Assembly: GCF_004135735.1 (NCBI RefSeq)
Contig: NZ_CP012670.1
Location: 4,423,501-4,487,500, forward strand
Source of the DNA: Sorangium cellulosum
Lineage (GTDB): Bacteria; Myxococcota_A; Polyangia; Polyangiales; Polyangiaceae
Length of the DNA: 64,000 nucleotides
Direction: 5' to 3'
In this document: positions 1 to 12,029 of the stretch, piece by piece
Numbering within the stretch: the first letter of the stretch is position 1
Layout: the number at the start of each line of letters is the position of its first letter
Translations under genes and position numbers: made by a program
The notes under the pieces: model-generated
What the model was told of the DNA's origin: nothing
Seen by the model: only the letters and a program-made list of their open reading frames with translations
Database searches by the model: none

Positions 1-2
1 AC

Positions 3-320
3 GAGCCTGTCCTCGCGCGCTCGTTCCTCCTCGGCAAGGAGCGGCTCTGTGAGCGTGTCCGGCAGCGCGACGACACTCTCTGTGTGCGCGCGGCCCTCGG
101 GAGCGCCCCTGTCAACCTCCGCGATGCCTCGCCGGGCCGCTACCGCAAGGGTAAGCGTTCACCGGCCGGAACAAGCGGTCCGGCCGGTGAGCGCTTGCGA
201 TGGCCCGACCTGACGACAGCGCAAGCACGAAGTCGATCGGGGTCTCCGAGGTGCTCTCGAGCAGGAGCTCGACGCCGAGCGTCTCGCCCGGGTGCACGAC
301 CTCGGGCAGCCGCAGCGTGA
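3..320 (+). CDS. Possible 3' end of a gene entering from the left edge
   Basis: The frame is open from the left edge to a stop at 318-320. The first 50 or so codons mostly end in G or C, like real genes here, and the residues look coding (for example GKERLCERV, then DDTLCVRAAL). After about position 150 the frame runs through the hairpin at 153-196 and becomes Arg/Ala/Ser-rich shadow-like sequence. A fragment at 112-339 lies antisense over the second half, so at most one of the two is genuine there. I do not recognise a family. The genuine part may be only the first ~150 bases. Confidence 0.3.
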   Translation, partial: EPVLARSFLLGKERLCERVRQRDDTLCVRAALGSAPVNLRDASPGRYRKGKRSPAGTSGPAGERLRWPDLTTAQARSRSGSPRCSRAGARRRASRPGARPRAAAA

Positions 321-339
321 TGAAGGGGCGGCTCCTCAT
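112..339 (-). pseudogene. Truncated gene start, beta-sandwich/arrestin-like N terminus
   Basis: From an ATG at 339 (a GTG precedes it at 342) the first ~43 residues read like a genuine protein start: PFITLRLPEVVHPGETLGVE followed by a Leu-rich strand and TPIDFVLAL. The alternating hydrophobic strands and the PGETLGVE turn suggest an immunoglobulin- or arrestin-like beta-sandwich such as Spo0M-type proteins, but this is only a fold impression. From about position 210 the sequence turns into Arg/Pro-rich nonsense that runs into the hairpin at 153-196 and stops at 112. It looks like the 5' remnant of a gene cut off at the hairpin. Confidence 0.35.
153..196. repeat. 18-bp-arm inverted repeat
   Basis: The arms at 153-170 and 179-196 pair with one mismatch (AGCGTTCACCGGCCGGA against AGCGCTCACCGGCCGGA) around an 8-nt loop. 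No T-tract follows on either side. It sits where the fragment at 112-339 loses its protein-like character. It could be a terminator, a small palindromic repeat or a recombination junction. Confidence 0.6.
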
Positions 340-671
340 CACCGCCCATCGTAGCCGAACCGCGATCCGACCCGGACGCCGCAGAGCGCTGCGGCTCGCT
401 CGCCGGGCGACGCGCTCGCTCTACCCGCGCTGCAGCGCGCCGCCCCCGCGCGCCATGTACGCGGCGAACAGCGCCGGCGCGAGCTGCTTCATCGCGCGCC
501 GACGCGAGCGCCGGGTCGAACGGATCGGCCCACGTCAGGCCCGCTGGCGGCCCCCCCATGCCTGCCGAGCTGCGCCCCTCCCCACGCCCGGGGGGCGTCG
601 GGTTTGTCACTCCCACCGCTGGGCCGTGCCGCGTTACGCTCGGCGAGCCGCGCGCTTGTTCACCCAGTCGT
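340..671. other. Intergenic stretch without a recognised gene
   Basis: About 330 bases of GC-rich DNA upstream of the gene at 672. No frame gives a recognisable protein. The immediate upstream region of the ATG at 672 has no clear Shine-Dalgarno sequence and no convincing promoter boxes. Confidence 0.4.
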
Positions 672-1670
672 ATGACCGTCGAGCTGATCCAGGCAATCGT
701 TCGTCAGACCACTGTCCTCATCGCTCAGCTGGCGACCTCGGGGGGCCTGCGTGCCCCCCTGGCCCAGCTCGCGGACCAGGTGTTCCAGGACCTGGCGACC
801 GAGCTGGAGCGGCAGGGGGTCAGCCGCAAGGTGAGCGCCGACATGTTCGGCATGGGGCTCCGGAGCTATCAGCGCCGGGTCCGGCGAAACGCGGAGGGCT
901 CGGTCGAGCGCCGCCGCTCGCTCTGGGAGGCCGTGCTGGCCCACATCCGCCGCCGGGGGATCACGCCGCGGGCCGAGCTCCTGAGGGCGTTCGCCAGCGA
1001 GGACGAGGTCCTGCTCCGCGGGGTGCTCTTCGACCTGTGCGAGAGCCGCCTGATCTTCCAGGCGGGCCAGGGCGCTCAGGTGGTGTATCGCGCCGTGTCC
1101 GACGACGAGCTCGGCGCGCTCCGCGCGCTCCGCTCCGGCGAGGGGGTGGACGAGCTCGTCTGGGCGATCATCTACCGGGAGGGCCCGCTCACGCGCGACG
1201 AGCTGCTGCAGCGGACGCAGATCGAGCGCGCGGAGCTCGACGGCGCCCTGGGGCGCCTCCTGGAGTCGACGCGCGTCGAGCGGACCGGAGACGGGGCCGG
1301 GGCGACGTACAGCGCCGCGAGCCTCTACGTGCTGCTGGGCTCGCCCGTGGGCTGGGAGGCGGCGATCTTCGATCACTACCAGGCGATGGTGAAGACCATC
1401 CTGTGCCGGCTGCGCGAGGGGCGCGGCGCGCCGGGCCTCGCCGACCGCGTCGGGGGGAGCACCTACACCCTCGACGTGTGGCCCGGCCATCCGTACGAGC
1501 AACAGGCCTACGAGACGCTGGGGCGCCTGCGCGCGCAGCTGGTCGAGCTGCGCGAGCAGGTCGAGGCCTACAACGCGGCGCACGAGGCGCCGGACAGGTA
1601 CACGCAGGTCGTGCAGTACGTCGGACAGTGCTTGATCCAGCAGGACACCGGGAGCGGCGATGAGGACTAG
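672..1670 (+). CDS. Conserved winged-helix-like protein of unknown function
   Basis: This is a 332-residue soluble protein. The start is placed at the ATG giving MTVELIQAIVRQTT because the residues encoded upstream of it are Pro/Arg shadow-like. The N-terminal part (about 10-70) is helical and contains VSRKVSADMFGMGLRSYQRR, which resembles a helix-turn-helix (SYQRRVRR as recognition helix). The middle (about 90-215) has two stretches of winged-helix character: one around GITPRAELLRAF, the other around EGPLTRDELLQRTQIERAEL followed by LESTRVERTGDG. No signal peptide, membrane segment or catalytic motif is seen. The end overlaps the next start by 11 nt, so translation of the two is probably coupled. 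A DNA-binding role is inference; the family name is not known to me. Confidence 0.8.
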   Translation: MTVELIQAIVRQTTVLIAQLATSGGLRAPLAQLADQVFQDLATELERQGVSRKVSADMFGMGLRSYQRRVRRNAEGSVERRRSLWEAVLAHIRRRGITPRAELLRAFASEDEVLLRGVLFDLCESRLIFQAGQGAQVVYRAVSDDELGALRALRSGEGVDELVWAIIYREGPLTRDELLQRTQIERAELDGALGRLLESTRVERTGDGAGATYSAASLYVLLGSPVGWEAAIFDHYQAMVKTILCRLREGRGAPGLADRVGGSTYTLDVWPGHPYEQQAYETLGRLRAQLVELREQVEAYNAAHEAPDRYTQVVQYVGQCLIQQDTGSGDED

Positions 1671-2844
1671 GGCGGTCGCGACGGTGTGCTTCCTCGCGAG
1701 CGCGGCGGGCGCGGCGCTCGTGGCCCCGGCCTGCCGGGGGGTCGGCCCCCAGACCGGGAGCGAGACCAACTTCCTCCGGAGCTGCGACGCCGGCTGCGGG
1801 GACGGCCTCGCGTGCCTCTGCGGCGTCTGCACGCGCGCCTGCTCGGCCGCCGACGAGTGCGCGGCGCTCGCGTCCGGCGCCGAGTGCGTGGCCGCGGCGG
1901 CGCGGCCTGCCGGGGCGACCTGCGCCGCGGCCGAGAGCGCCGCGGTCTGCGATCTCTCCTGCGGCGACGACGCCGGCTGCGCGCCGCTCGGCGCGTCGTT
2001 CCGCTGCCAGGGCGGCTACTGCCGGGCGTCCGGCGGCGGCGGCGCGGCGACCGCCTGCCCGGTCACCACCCTGGCGCTCGGCGACAACGATCGCACGGTG
2101 ACGGTCGGGGGCGCGACCCGCAGCTACGTCGTTCGCCTCCCGGAGAGCTACACGGGCGCGAGCCCCCTGCCGCTGGTCCTCGACTTCCACACGCTCGGCG
2201 GGACCCCGGCGGACGAGGCCGCGGCCTCGGGGTACCGTGAGCTCGCCGAGGAGGAGGGGTTCCTCGTCGCGTGGCCGCAGGGCATCGACGGCGCGTGGAA
2301 CATCGGCCCGTGCTGCACGACGTCGCGCGACGTCGACGACGTGGGGTTCGCGCGCGCCCTGGTCCGGCAGGTCCAGTCGGAGGCGTGCGTCGACGTCCAG
2401 CGCGTCTACGCCGTGGGCGTCGCGAACGGCGGCGGGATGGCCTACCACCTGGCCTGCAACGCGGCGGACGTCTTCGCCGGGGTCGCGCCCAGCGCCTTCG
2501 ACCTGCTGGCGGCGTCGGAGCAGCCCTGCCAGCCGTCGCGGCCGGTGACGGTGATCTCGTTCCGGGGCACCGCGGACACGCTGGTCCCCTACGAGGGCGG
2601 GCCTCAGCAGGCGCCGAACGGCGCGAACATCACGCTGCTCGGCGCCGTGGGCACCTTCGCGCGGTGGGCCGAGCTGAACGAGTGCGCGGGCTCCCCGAGC
2701 GCGGCGGACGGCGACGGTTGCTCGACCTACTCGAGCTGCGCGGACGGCGTGGAGGTGACGCTGTGCACCACGGAGGGCGGCGGCATGACCTGGGGGAGCC
2801 CCGAGATCGGGTGGACCACGCTGAAGCGGCATTCGCTGCCGTGA
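1660..2844 (+). CDS. Esterase/PHB-depolymerase-fold lipoprotein, catalytic residues lost
   Basis: The 394-residue protein has a signal peptide ending near APAC25, a Cys-rich region (about 42-135), and then an alpha/beta-hydrolase domain of the LpqC/feruloyl-esterase/PHB-depolymerase type (PLVLDFHTLGGT, WNIGPCCTTSRDVDDVGF, VYAVGVANGGGMAYHLAC). The family normally has GxSNGG at the nucleophile elbow; here the codon is gcg and residue 255 is Ala. The usual catalytic His in GGGHTWPG is Met376 (GGGMTW), while the Asp in GTAD (306) is kept. The C terminus after this point is short. On sequence it should not hydrolyse esters by the family mechanism. It may bind a polymer or ligand at the cell surface. 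It is coupled to the upstream gene by an 11-nt overlap. Confidence 0.85.
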   Translation: MRTRAVATVCFLASAAGAALVAPACRGVGPQTGSETNFLRSCDAGCGDGLACLCGVCTRACSAADECAALASGAECVAAAARPAGATCAAAESAAVCDLSCGDDAGCAPLGASFRCQGGYCRASGGGGAATACPVTTLALGDNDRTVTVGGATRSYVVRLPESYTGASPLPLVLDFHTLGGTPADEAAASGYRELAEEEGFLVAWPQGIDGAWNIGPCCTTSRDVDDVGFARALVRQVQSEACVDVQRVYAVGVANGGGMAYHLACNAADVFAGVAPSAFDLLAASEQPCQPSRPVTVISFRGTADTLVPYEGGPQQAPNGANITLLGAVGTFARWAELNECAGSPSAADGDGCSTYSSCADGVEVTLCTTEGGGMTWGSPEIGWTTLKRHSLP

Positions 2845-2893
2845 GGGCGTGACGCGCGAACGCCTGTCCGGTGCCCTGGAGCGGCGCGCGACG

Positions 2894-2918
2894 CGCCATC
2901 CCCGGGAGGGGGATGGCG
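2894..2918 (+). terminator. Terminator-like hairpin after the esterase-like gene
   Basis: Perfect 10-bp arms CGCCATCCCC / GGGGATGGCG flank a 5-nt loop, 50 nt after the stop at 2844. No U-tract follows, as is common in very GC-rich genomes. Confidence 0.55.
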
Positions 2919-3577
2919 GACTCCCAACAGGCGATGCGACCCGTCGAGCGTGGATGAGCTTCAGCCTATCCGGCGACCTGGCGGGCATCGGGTGACCGCG
3001 CTTCGTTTCCGCTCTACCCCGCCCGTCCGTTGACGGGATCTGCCCCGCCGGCGCTTTGGCGTTCGTGCGAGTCCCGCGCACCTCCCAGATCTGTGACATG
3101 TCACGTTCGATGTCACATGACATGTCACGTGACATCGAACGCTGGAGATGGAACCGCACCGGAAATCGCCCGGCTACTCAGGACTTGGCCCTTTGGCTCG
3201 TCTTTTGCAATCCATTTCAGTTGCCAGTTGCTCGCAGTCGCCCGCGGCGCTCCAGTCCATCCATCTCGCAGGTCAGCGTCCGCGGAGAATCACGGTGGTG
3301 TTCCACCACGCGCCGCTGGGGACCGACACCCAGGGGGCCCTCGTCGTCCGCGGCGATTCCCCTGAACGACGCGAGGGGTACATGTCCACGTTTTGAAACC
3401 GAGCTCGCTCTTGACATCCTCGAATCGTTTTCCTTTTCGTTCCCCCGCGCCCGGTGGCGCTGCGCGATGTGGCGCCGCACGGGTATCGGCCGAACACGAA
3501 CGTGGTGCCCGGGCTGCGCTCCATTTCCATCCGACTCCATCCGACCCGCACTCTGTCTGAACCAAGGAGCTTGTTGA
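2919..3577. other. Long intergenic region upstream of the secreted protease
   Basis: About 660 bases without a recognised gene. Base composition is clearly less GC-rich than the coding DNA. It contains the TGACA/TGTCA palindrome cluster at 3094-3141. A TTGACA hexamer lies at 3411-3416, but no good -10 box follows at 16-18 nt. AAGGAG at 3565-3570 is a good ribosome binding site for the ATG at 3578. No small RNA or peptide gene can be supported from sequence alone. Confidence 0.5.
3094..3141. promoter_or_regulatory. Cluster of TGACA/TGTCA palindromes, probable operator
   Basis: TGACATGTCA occurs at 3094-3103 and again at 3118-3127, with centres 24 nt apart. The 38 nt from 3104 to 3141 form a larger inverted repeat with 19-nt arms and one mismatch (outer ends CGTTCGATGTCAC / GTGACATCGAACG). 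TGTCACGTGACA (3123-3134) nests in it. Four half-sites in this arrangement look like a multimeric repressor or activator site. It lies about 440 nt upstream of the protease start, so the regulated gene and the cognate protein are unknown. Confidence 0.6.
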
Positions 3578-5341
3578 ATGAAGACGTTCGCATTGCTGGC
3601 CCGTAGCCCGCTCGTGAAGTTGCTCGCCGCCGGCCTGGCCGCCGCCTCCGCTGGATGCGCCGAGCATGAGCCGGAGGGCGAGGACATCGCCGAGGCGACA
3701 GAGGAGATCATCGGCGGGAGCGCGGTGGACGTGGCGACCAGGCGCACCCTGGGCCTCGTCGACGTGAACCCCTCAGGCTGCTCCGGCTCGCTCATCGCCC
3801 AGGACTGGGTGCTCACCGCCGCCCATTGTCTGGACTTCACGACAATCAACACCTTCTCGATACCGCGGGCGGACGGCATCCTCGAGCCACGCGTCGGGGT
3901 GGCGATGGAGCAGGTGGGGCCCGCGGACATTGCGATCGTGAAGCTCGAGCCGTTGGGGGGCGGCTCGCAGTGGCCGAACGTGACGCGCGAGATGCACGCT
4001 GGGGACCCGGAGGACCTGGTCGGGGAGGACATCACCTGCTACGGGCGGGGCTACACCGGCTACGATACGCCGGACGGCCTCACCGGTTATGGCGAATGGC
4101 GGACGCTCACCCGCGAGGTCAGCTCGTTTGACGCTCCGAGCGGCCTGCTCATCACGGAGTCGAACAACGACGGCACCGAGACCCTGGCGCCCGGCGACTC
4201 CGGCGGCGGCTGCTTCGTCGACGGCGAGACGGTGGCGATCGCGGAGCGCGGCGGCTGGGACTGCACGAATGATACCACCCCGGATACTTGCAAGGCGACC
4301 ATCACCAAGATCCACTGGGCCGGCTGGCGCTCGACCGCCGAGTTCAAGGAGTACATCGACCACGCGCCGCTCCGGCCCGGCGGGACGGCGACGTTCCGAC
4401 CGCTCACCCTGGAGAACGGCTGGACCGGTCACCCCTACAGCACCAACGACCCCAGCGCGGCGAAGATCGCGAACACCGTGCACCTGCGGGGTGCGATCGC
4501 GACGAGCGGGCTGAACCAGGTGGCGTTCGTGCTGCCCAACGGCTTCCGCCCCTCGTCCGATGTCTACGTACCCACCACCCTGTGCAACGCCACGAAGGGC
4601 CGGCTGCAGATCACGCCGGCGGGTACGGTCATCGTCATGACCGACGGCGGCCCCTGGTCCAATGCGCAATGCTTCACGTCGCTGGAGGGGATCTCGTTCG
4701 CCATAGACAACACCGGGGCCACCAACCTCAGTCTTGCCAACGGCTGGTCGAACTCGCCGTACGGCACCCGCCCCGCGGCGGCCCGGGTGGACAACGGCGT
4801 CGTCCGGCTGCAAGGCGCGATCGCGAACGGGTCATCCTCGTACCCCTTCACCCTGCCCGTCGGGTCCAGGCCGCTGACGACGCAGTACATCCCGGTCGAT
4901 CTGTGCAACGCGGCCAAGGGGCGGCTCATCATCTACACGAACGGCACGGTGGACATCCAGGCGTACGGCTCATTCAGCGACGCGCAGTGCTTCACCTCGC
5001 TCGAGGGCGTGTCGTTCGATACCGGCGGAGGCTACCTCGCCACATGGCCCCAGAACGGGTGGACCCTGTACGGGACGAGCGCTCCTGCCGTCAAGAACGT
5101 CGATGGCATCGTCCGGTTCACCGGCGCCATCCAGACCAGCGGCGCCAACCCGTGGGCGTTCACGCTGCCGCCCGAGTACGCGCCCGCCACGTCCGTGTAC
5201 ATTCCCGTGGACCTGTGCGGCTCGGAGCAGGGACGCCTGCACGTCTTCCCGAGCGGCCAGGTTCACGTCGAGGCGCCCGCGGGCGCCTGGTGGGCGGCGC
5301 AGTGCTTCACCTCGCTCGACGGAGCATGGTTCGGCCTGTGA
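3578..5341 (+). CDS. Secreted trypsin-like serine protease (S1) lipoprotein with three C-terminal repeats
   Basis: The 587-residue protein begins with a lipoprotein-type signal (AAASAGC27). Next come an acidic propeptide (EHEPEGEDIAEATEE) and the mature-type start IIGG at about 45, as in zymogens of the trypsin family. The triad is visible: His in TAAHC, Asp in ADIAIVKLE and Ser in GDSGGG. The protease domain ends near residue 265. Three repeats of about 100 residues follow; each starts with NGW..., contains a Cys in DLCN/TLCN/DLCG before KGRL or QGRL, and ends AQCFTSLEG or AQCFTSLDG. The paired Cys in each repeat could form a disulfide. The repeats are probably beta-rich binding modules; I do not know a name for them. 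Likely role: extracellular protein degradation or processing. A GGAG-type RBS precedes the ATG. Confidence 0.93.
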   Translation: MKTFALLARSPLVKLLAAGLAAASAGCAEHEPEGEDIAEATEEIIGGSAVDVATRRTLGLVDVNPSGCSGSLIAQDWVLTAAHCLDFTTINTFSIPRADGILEPRVGVAMEQVGPADIAIVKLEPLGGGSQWPNVTREMHAGDPEDLVGEDITCYGRGYTGYDTPDGLTGYGEWRTLTREVSSFDAPSGLLITESNNDGTETLAPGDSGGGCFVDGETVAIAERGGWDCTNDTTPDTCKATITKIHWAGWRSTAEFKEYIDHAPLRPGGTATFRPLTLENGWTGHPYSTNDPSAAKIANTVHLRGAIATSGLNQVAFVLPNGFRPSSDVYVPTTLCNATKGRLQITPAGTVIVMTDGGPWSNAQCFTSLEGISFAIDNTGATNLSLANGWSNSPYGTRPAAARVDNGVVRLQGAIANGSSSYPFTLPVGSRPLTTQYIPVDLCNAAKGRLIIYTNGTVDIQAYGSFSDAQCFTSLEGVSFDTGGGYLATWPQNGWTLYGTSAPAVKNVDGIVRFTGAIQTSGANPWAFTLPPEYAPATSVYIPVDLCGSEQGRLHVFPSGQVHVEAPAGAWWAAQCFTSLDGAWFGL

Positions 5342-5358
5342 TCTGAACGCGCTCGTCA

Positions 5359-5389
5359 GGGAGGGCGCGCCGCCGGCGGGCGCCCTCCC
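5359..5389. terminator. Hairpin between convergent protease and repair genes
   Basis: Arms GGGAGGGCGC (5359-5368) and GCGCCCTCCC (5380-5389) pair perfectly; the 11-nt loop is itself partly self-complementary. It starts 17 nt after the protease stop and 48 nt beyond the stop of the opposing gene, so it could end transcripts from both sides. Confidence 0.6.
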
Positions 5390-5436
5390 TGCCTCTCCCG
5401 CGCGAGCCCCCAGCGCCGCCCCAGAGCGACGCGGTC

Positions 5437-6648
5437 TCAGGGCGCCGCCGCCGCGCCCCCCGCGCCCTGCTTCGAGAGGTCCACGGCGCGCCACAGGTAC
5501 CAGCTCGCCACGGTGCGGTACGGCCTCCACCGCGCGCCTCGCGCCTCGAGGGCCTTGGGCGTCGGCAGCTCGCGCTTCCTGAAGGCGAGCGCGAAGCCGT
5601 TGCGGACGCCGTAATCGCCCACCGGCAGCACGTCGGGCCGGCCGAGCCGGAAGATGAGCAGCATCTCCACCGTCCACCGCCCGATGCCGCGCACCTTCGT
5701 GAGGCGCTCGACGATCGCCTCGTCGTCCATGCGGTGCACCTCCTCGATCGTGGGCAGCTCGCCGGCCCTGGCCTTCTCGGCGAGGTCGCGCAGCGCGAGC
5801 AGCTTCGCGCGCGAGAGGCCCGCGCCGCGGAGCTGCTCGTCGCCGGCGCGCAGGAGCCGCTCGGGCGTGAGCCCCTCGTGCGCGCGCGGGAAGAGCGCGC
5901 ACACGCGCGCGAAGATCGTCGCCGCGGCCTTCCCGGTGAGCTGCTGGTAGACGATCGCCTCCGCGAGCGCGCCGAAGACGCTCGGCGTGTTCTTGAGCTC
6001 CATGCGGAACGGCCCCACCGCGTCGATGAGCCGCGCGAGCGCCGCGTCGGACGCGCGCACGTGCGCGACCGCGGCGTCCGGATCGAACCCGAACGCGCCG
6101 TCGCCGCCGCCCCCGGGCGAGGGCGCGGCGCCCGCGCGCGCGCCCTCGAGCGCCAGCAGGCGGAGCTTCGTCGAGACGCCGCCGTTCGCCGTGAAGCCCC
6201 CGACCTTGCCGCCGGCCGCGAGCACCCGGTGGCACGGCACGAGGATCGCGAACGGGTTCCGCCCGAGCGCCTGCCCCACGGCGCGCGCCGCGCCGGGCGC
6301 GCCGAGCCGCGCCGCGACGTCGCCGTACGAGCGCATCTCGCCCGGCGGGATGGCGCGCGCGACCTCGTAGACGCGGCGGTGGAACGGCGGGACGCGCTCC
6401 ATGTCGAGCGCGACCGCGGAGAGGTCGCTCGCCTCGCCGCGGAGGAGCGCGGCGATGCCGTCGAGCGCGCGCCGCACGTCGGGCGGCGGCGGCGCCTCGC
6501 GCGCGCCCGGGAACCGCTCCAGCATGCGCGCGCGCGTCTCGCCCTCGCCCGCCTCCGGGAGCTGCACGCCGACGATGCCGCGCCCGCCCCACGCGATGCC
6601 GCATCGACCGACCGGTGTATCGAAGAGCGTGAATTCGTGAGCCGTCAT
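5437..6648 (-). CDS. Fusion: O6-alkylguanine-DNA methyltransferase + AlkA-like DNA glycosylase
   Basis: This 403-residue protein joins two alkylation-repair enzymes. Residues about 1-170 are an Ogt/Ada-C methyltransferase: FHRRVYEVARAIPPGEMRSYG, then PCHRV with the acceptor Cys, then GGFTANGGVSTKLRLLALEG. A Gly-rich linker leads to an HhH-GPD glycosylase of the AlkA type (about 190-395): IVYQQLTGKAA, the hairpin KVRGIGRWTVEM, and VLPVGDYGVRNG, whose Asp matches the AlkA catalytic Asp. The start is the ATG giving MTAHEFTLFDTPVG; the upstream codons are shadow-like. Expected activity is direct removal of alkyl groups from O6-guanine and excision of 3-alkyl purines. It lies 157 nt downstream of the AraC gene on the same strand and is probably co-transcribed with it. 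Confidence 0.93.
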   Translation of the reverse strand: MTAHEFTLFDTPVGRCGIAWGGRGIVGVQLPEAGEGETRARMLERFPGAREAPPPPDVRRALDGIAALLRGEASDLSAVALDMERVPPFHRRVYEVARAIPPGEMRSYGDVAARLGAPGAARAVGQALGRNPFAILVPCHRVLAAGGKVGGFTANGGVSTKLRLLALEGARAGAAPSPGGGGDGAFGFDPDAAVAHVRASDAALARLIDAVGPFRMELKNTPSVFGALAEAIVYQQLTGKAAATIFARVCALFPRAHEGLTPERLLRAGDEQLRGAGLSRAKLLALRDLAEKARAGELPTIEEVHRMDDEAIVERLTKVRGIGRWTVEMLLIFRLGRPDVLPVGDYGVRNGFALAFRKRELPTPKALEARGARWRPYRTVASWYLWRAVDLSKQGAGGAAAAP

Positions 6649-6805
6649 GGTGAGGCCCGGAGCGTAGCCCGCGCCGCGCGCGCCGCGCTTGGAGGATCTT
6701 GCGGTCGACCGGGCCCACAGGCCGAGGACCGGCCGGCCCCGCAGGCCGGTGGGCAACAGCCCGCGCTCGACGCGCCGCGGCGAGCTCGCCCTCCCCGGCC
6801 GGCGG

Positions 6806-7654
6806 TCACCGCGGCGGGAGCGCGGCGAGCCGCGCCTCGAAGATCGAGCGATCCCCCCGCGCCGCCTTCCGGAAGCCCCGGGGCGAGACCCCGGCGGCGC
6901 GGTGGAACGTGCGCACGAAATTGGAGAGATCGCCGAACCCGACGTCGAGCGCGATGTCCGTGATCGACCGGGCGCCGTCGGAGAGGAGGCGCGCCGCGCG
7001 GCGCAGCCGCGCGCGGACCAGGTACTGGTGCGGGGTCACGCCGAGCACGCCCGAGAACAGCCGCAGGAAGTGGAACGCGCTGAGCCCGGCCTCCCGCGCC
7101 GCGCCCTCGAGGTCGATCGGCTCGTGCGCGTGCGCGTCCAGCCAGAGCGCCGCCTCCACCGCGCGGCGGCGATCGCGCGGCCGCGCCGAGAGCGGCCCTC
7201 GCCTCCGCCCGGAGGCGACCTCGACGAAGCGGCCCGCGAACAGCACGCCCACCTCGTCGAGGCCGACGTCGCTCCGGCCCTCGGCGGCCGCCTGCGCGAG
7301 CTCGCCGAGCACCATCAGCTCGCCGAGCGGCGGCACGCAGCCGGCCCGCCAGGCCTCGGCCCGATCGCCGATCGCCTCGACCAGCGCCGGCGCGAGGTGG
7401 AACGACAGGCACTCATCGCCCGCGATGTGGTCGTGCGTGCACATGTACTCGTCGCCGGGGTGGCCGACCAGGATCGACCCGGCCACCAGCTCGAACGACG
7501 CGCCCCGGACGCGGCAGCCGAAGCTGCCCTTCCGCACGTAGGAGACGGAGAAGCCGCGGTGCTGCTCGACGAACGGCGCGTCGGCCGGGCCGGCGCTGCA
7601 CCGGTAGTCGAGCACCGAGAGCGATCCGCACTGGAGCAGCGTCGTGATCAGCAC
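6806..7654 (-). CDS. AraC-family transcriptional regulator
   Basis: 282 residues with a GTG start. The N-terminal half is a cupin-like sensor with GSILVGHPGDEYMCTHDH and a His/Cys/Asp-rich patch. The C-terminal half has the double helix-turn-helix of AraC: EPIDLEGAAREAGLSAFHFLR (first) and SITDIALDVGFGDLSNFVRTF (second), then GVSPRGFR. The arrangement araC - ogt/alkA recalls Ada, in which an AraC-type domain and a methyltransferase are in one chain. However, this protein has no Ada N-terminal four-Cys zinc domain, so sensing of methylphosphotriesters is not supported. The signal is unknown. Confidence 0.92.
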   Translation of the reverse strand: MLITTLLQCGSLSVLDYRCSAGPADAPFVEQHRGFSVSYVRKGSFGCRVRGASFELVAGSILVGHPGDEYMCTHDHIAGDECLSFHLAPALVEAIGDRAEAWRAGCVPPLGELMVLGELAQAAAEGRSDVGLDEVGVLFAGRFVEVASGRRRGPLSARPRDRRRAVEAALWLDAHAHEPIDLEGAAREAGLSAFHFLRLFSGVLGVTPHQYLVRARLRRAARLLSDGARSITDIALDVGFGDLSNFVRTFHRAAGVSPRGFRKAARGDRSIFEARLAALPPR

Positions 7655-7762
7655 CGCTCGCCGACTCTACCCGCGGCGGCGCGGCCGGACAAACCGGGCG
7701 GCCCTGGCGGTGGGCCCCCGGCGCGCCGCGCCACCGCAAGGAGGGGCGCGGGCGCCGCGCCC

Positions 7763-11773
<4,011 letters not shown>

Positions 11774-12029
11774 CGAGCCGACGCGTCTCCGGGCATTCCG
11801 CCCCGTCTGGACAGCGTGCCAGGAGGACACCTCGCGCGTCCACTATCCCGCGCCCTGACGCTGCGCGCTGTCCGGACCTGCGCGGCGGGCGGCGGGGATC
11901 TCGGCGCGTCGCCGCCCTCCGCCATGGCGCCGCCACCCTCTGAGCTGGAGCGCTCCTCGCTTTCTCCCGTCGTTCCTCGCGCCCTCCCGTCGTTTCGCGT
12001 CGGCATGGGCCGTGCTCAAGGCCTGTGTC

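Noticed and set aside
3411..3440. TTGACA as promoter of the protease gene
   Set aside because: No acceptable -10 hexamer at 16-18 nt.
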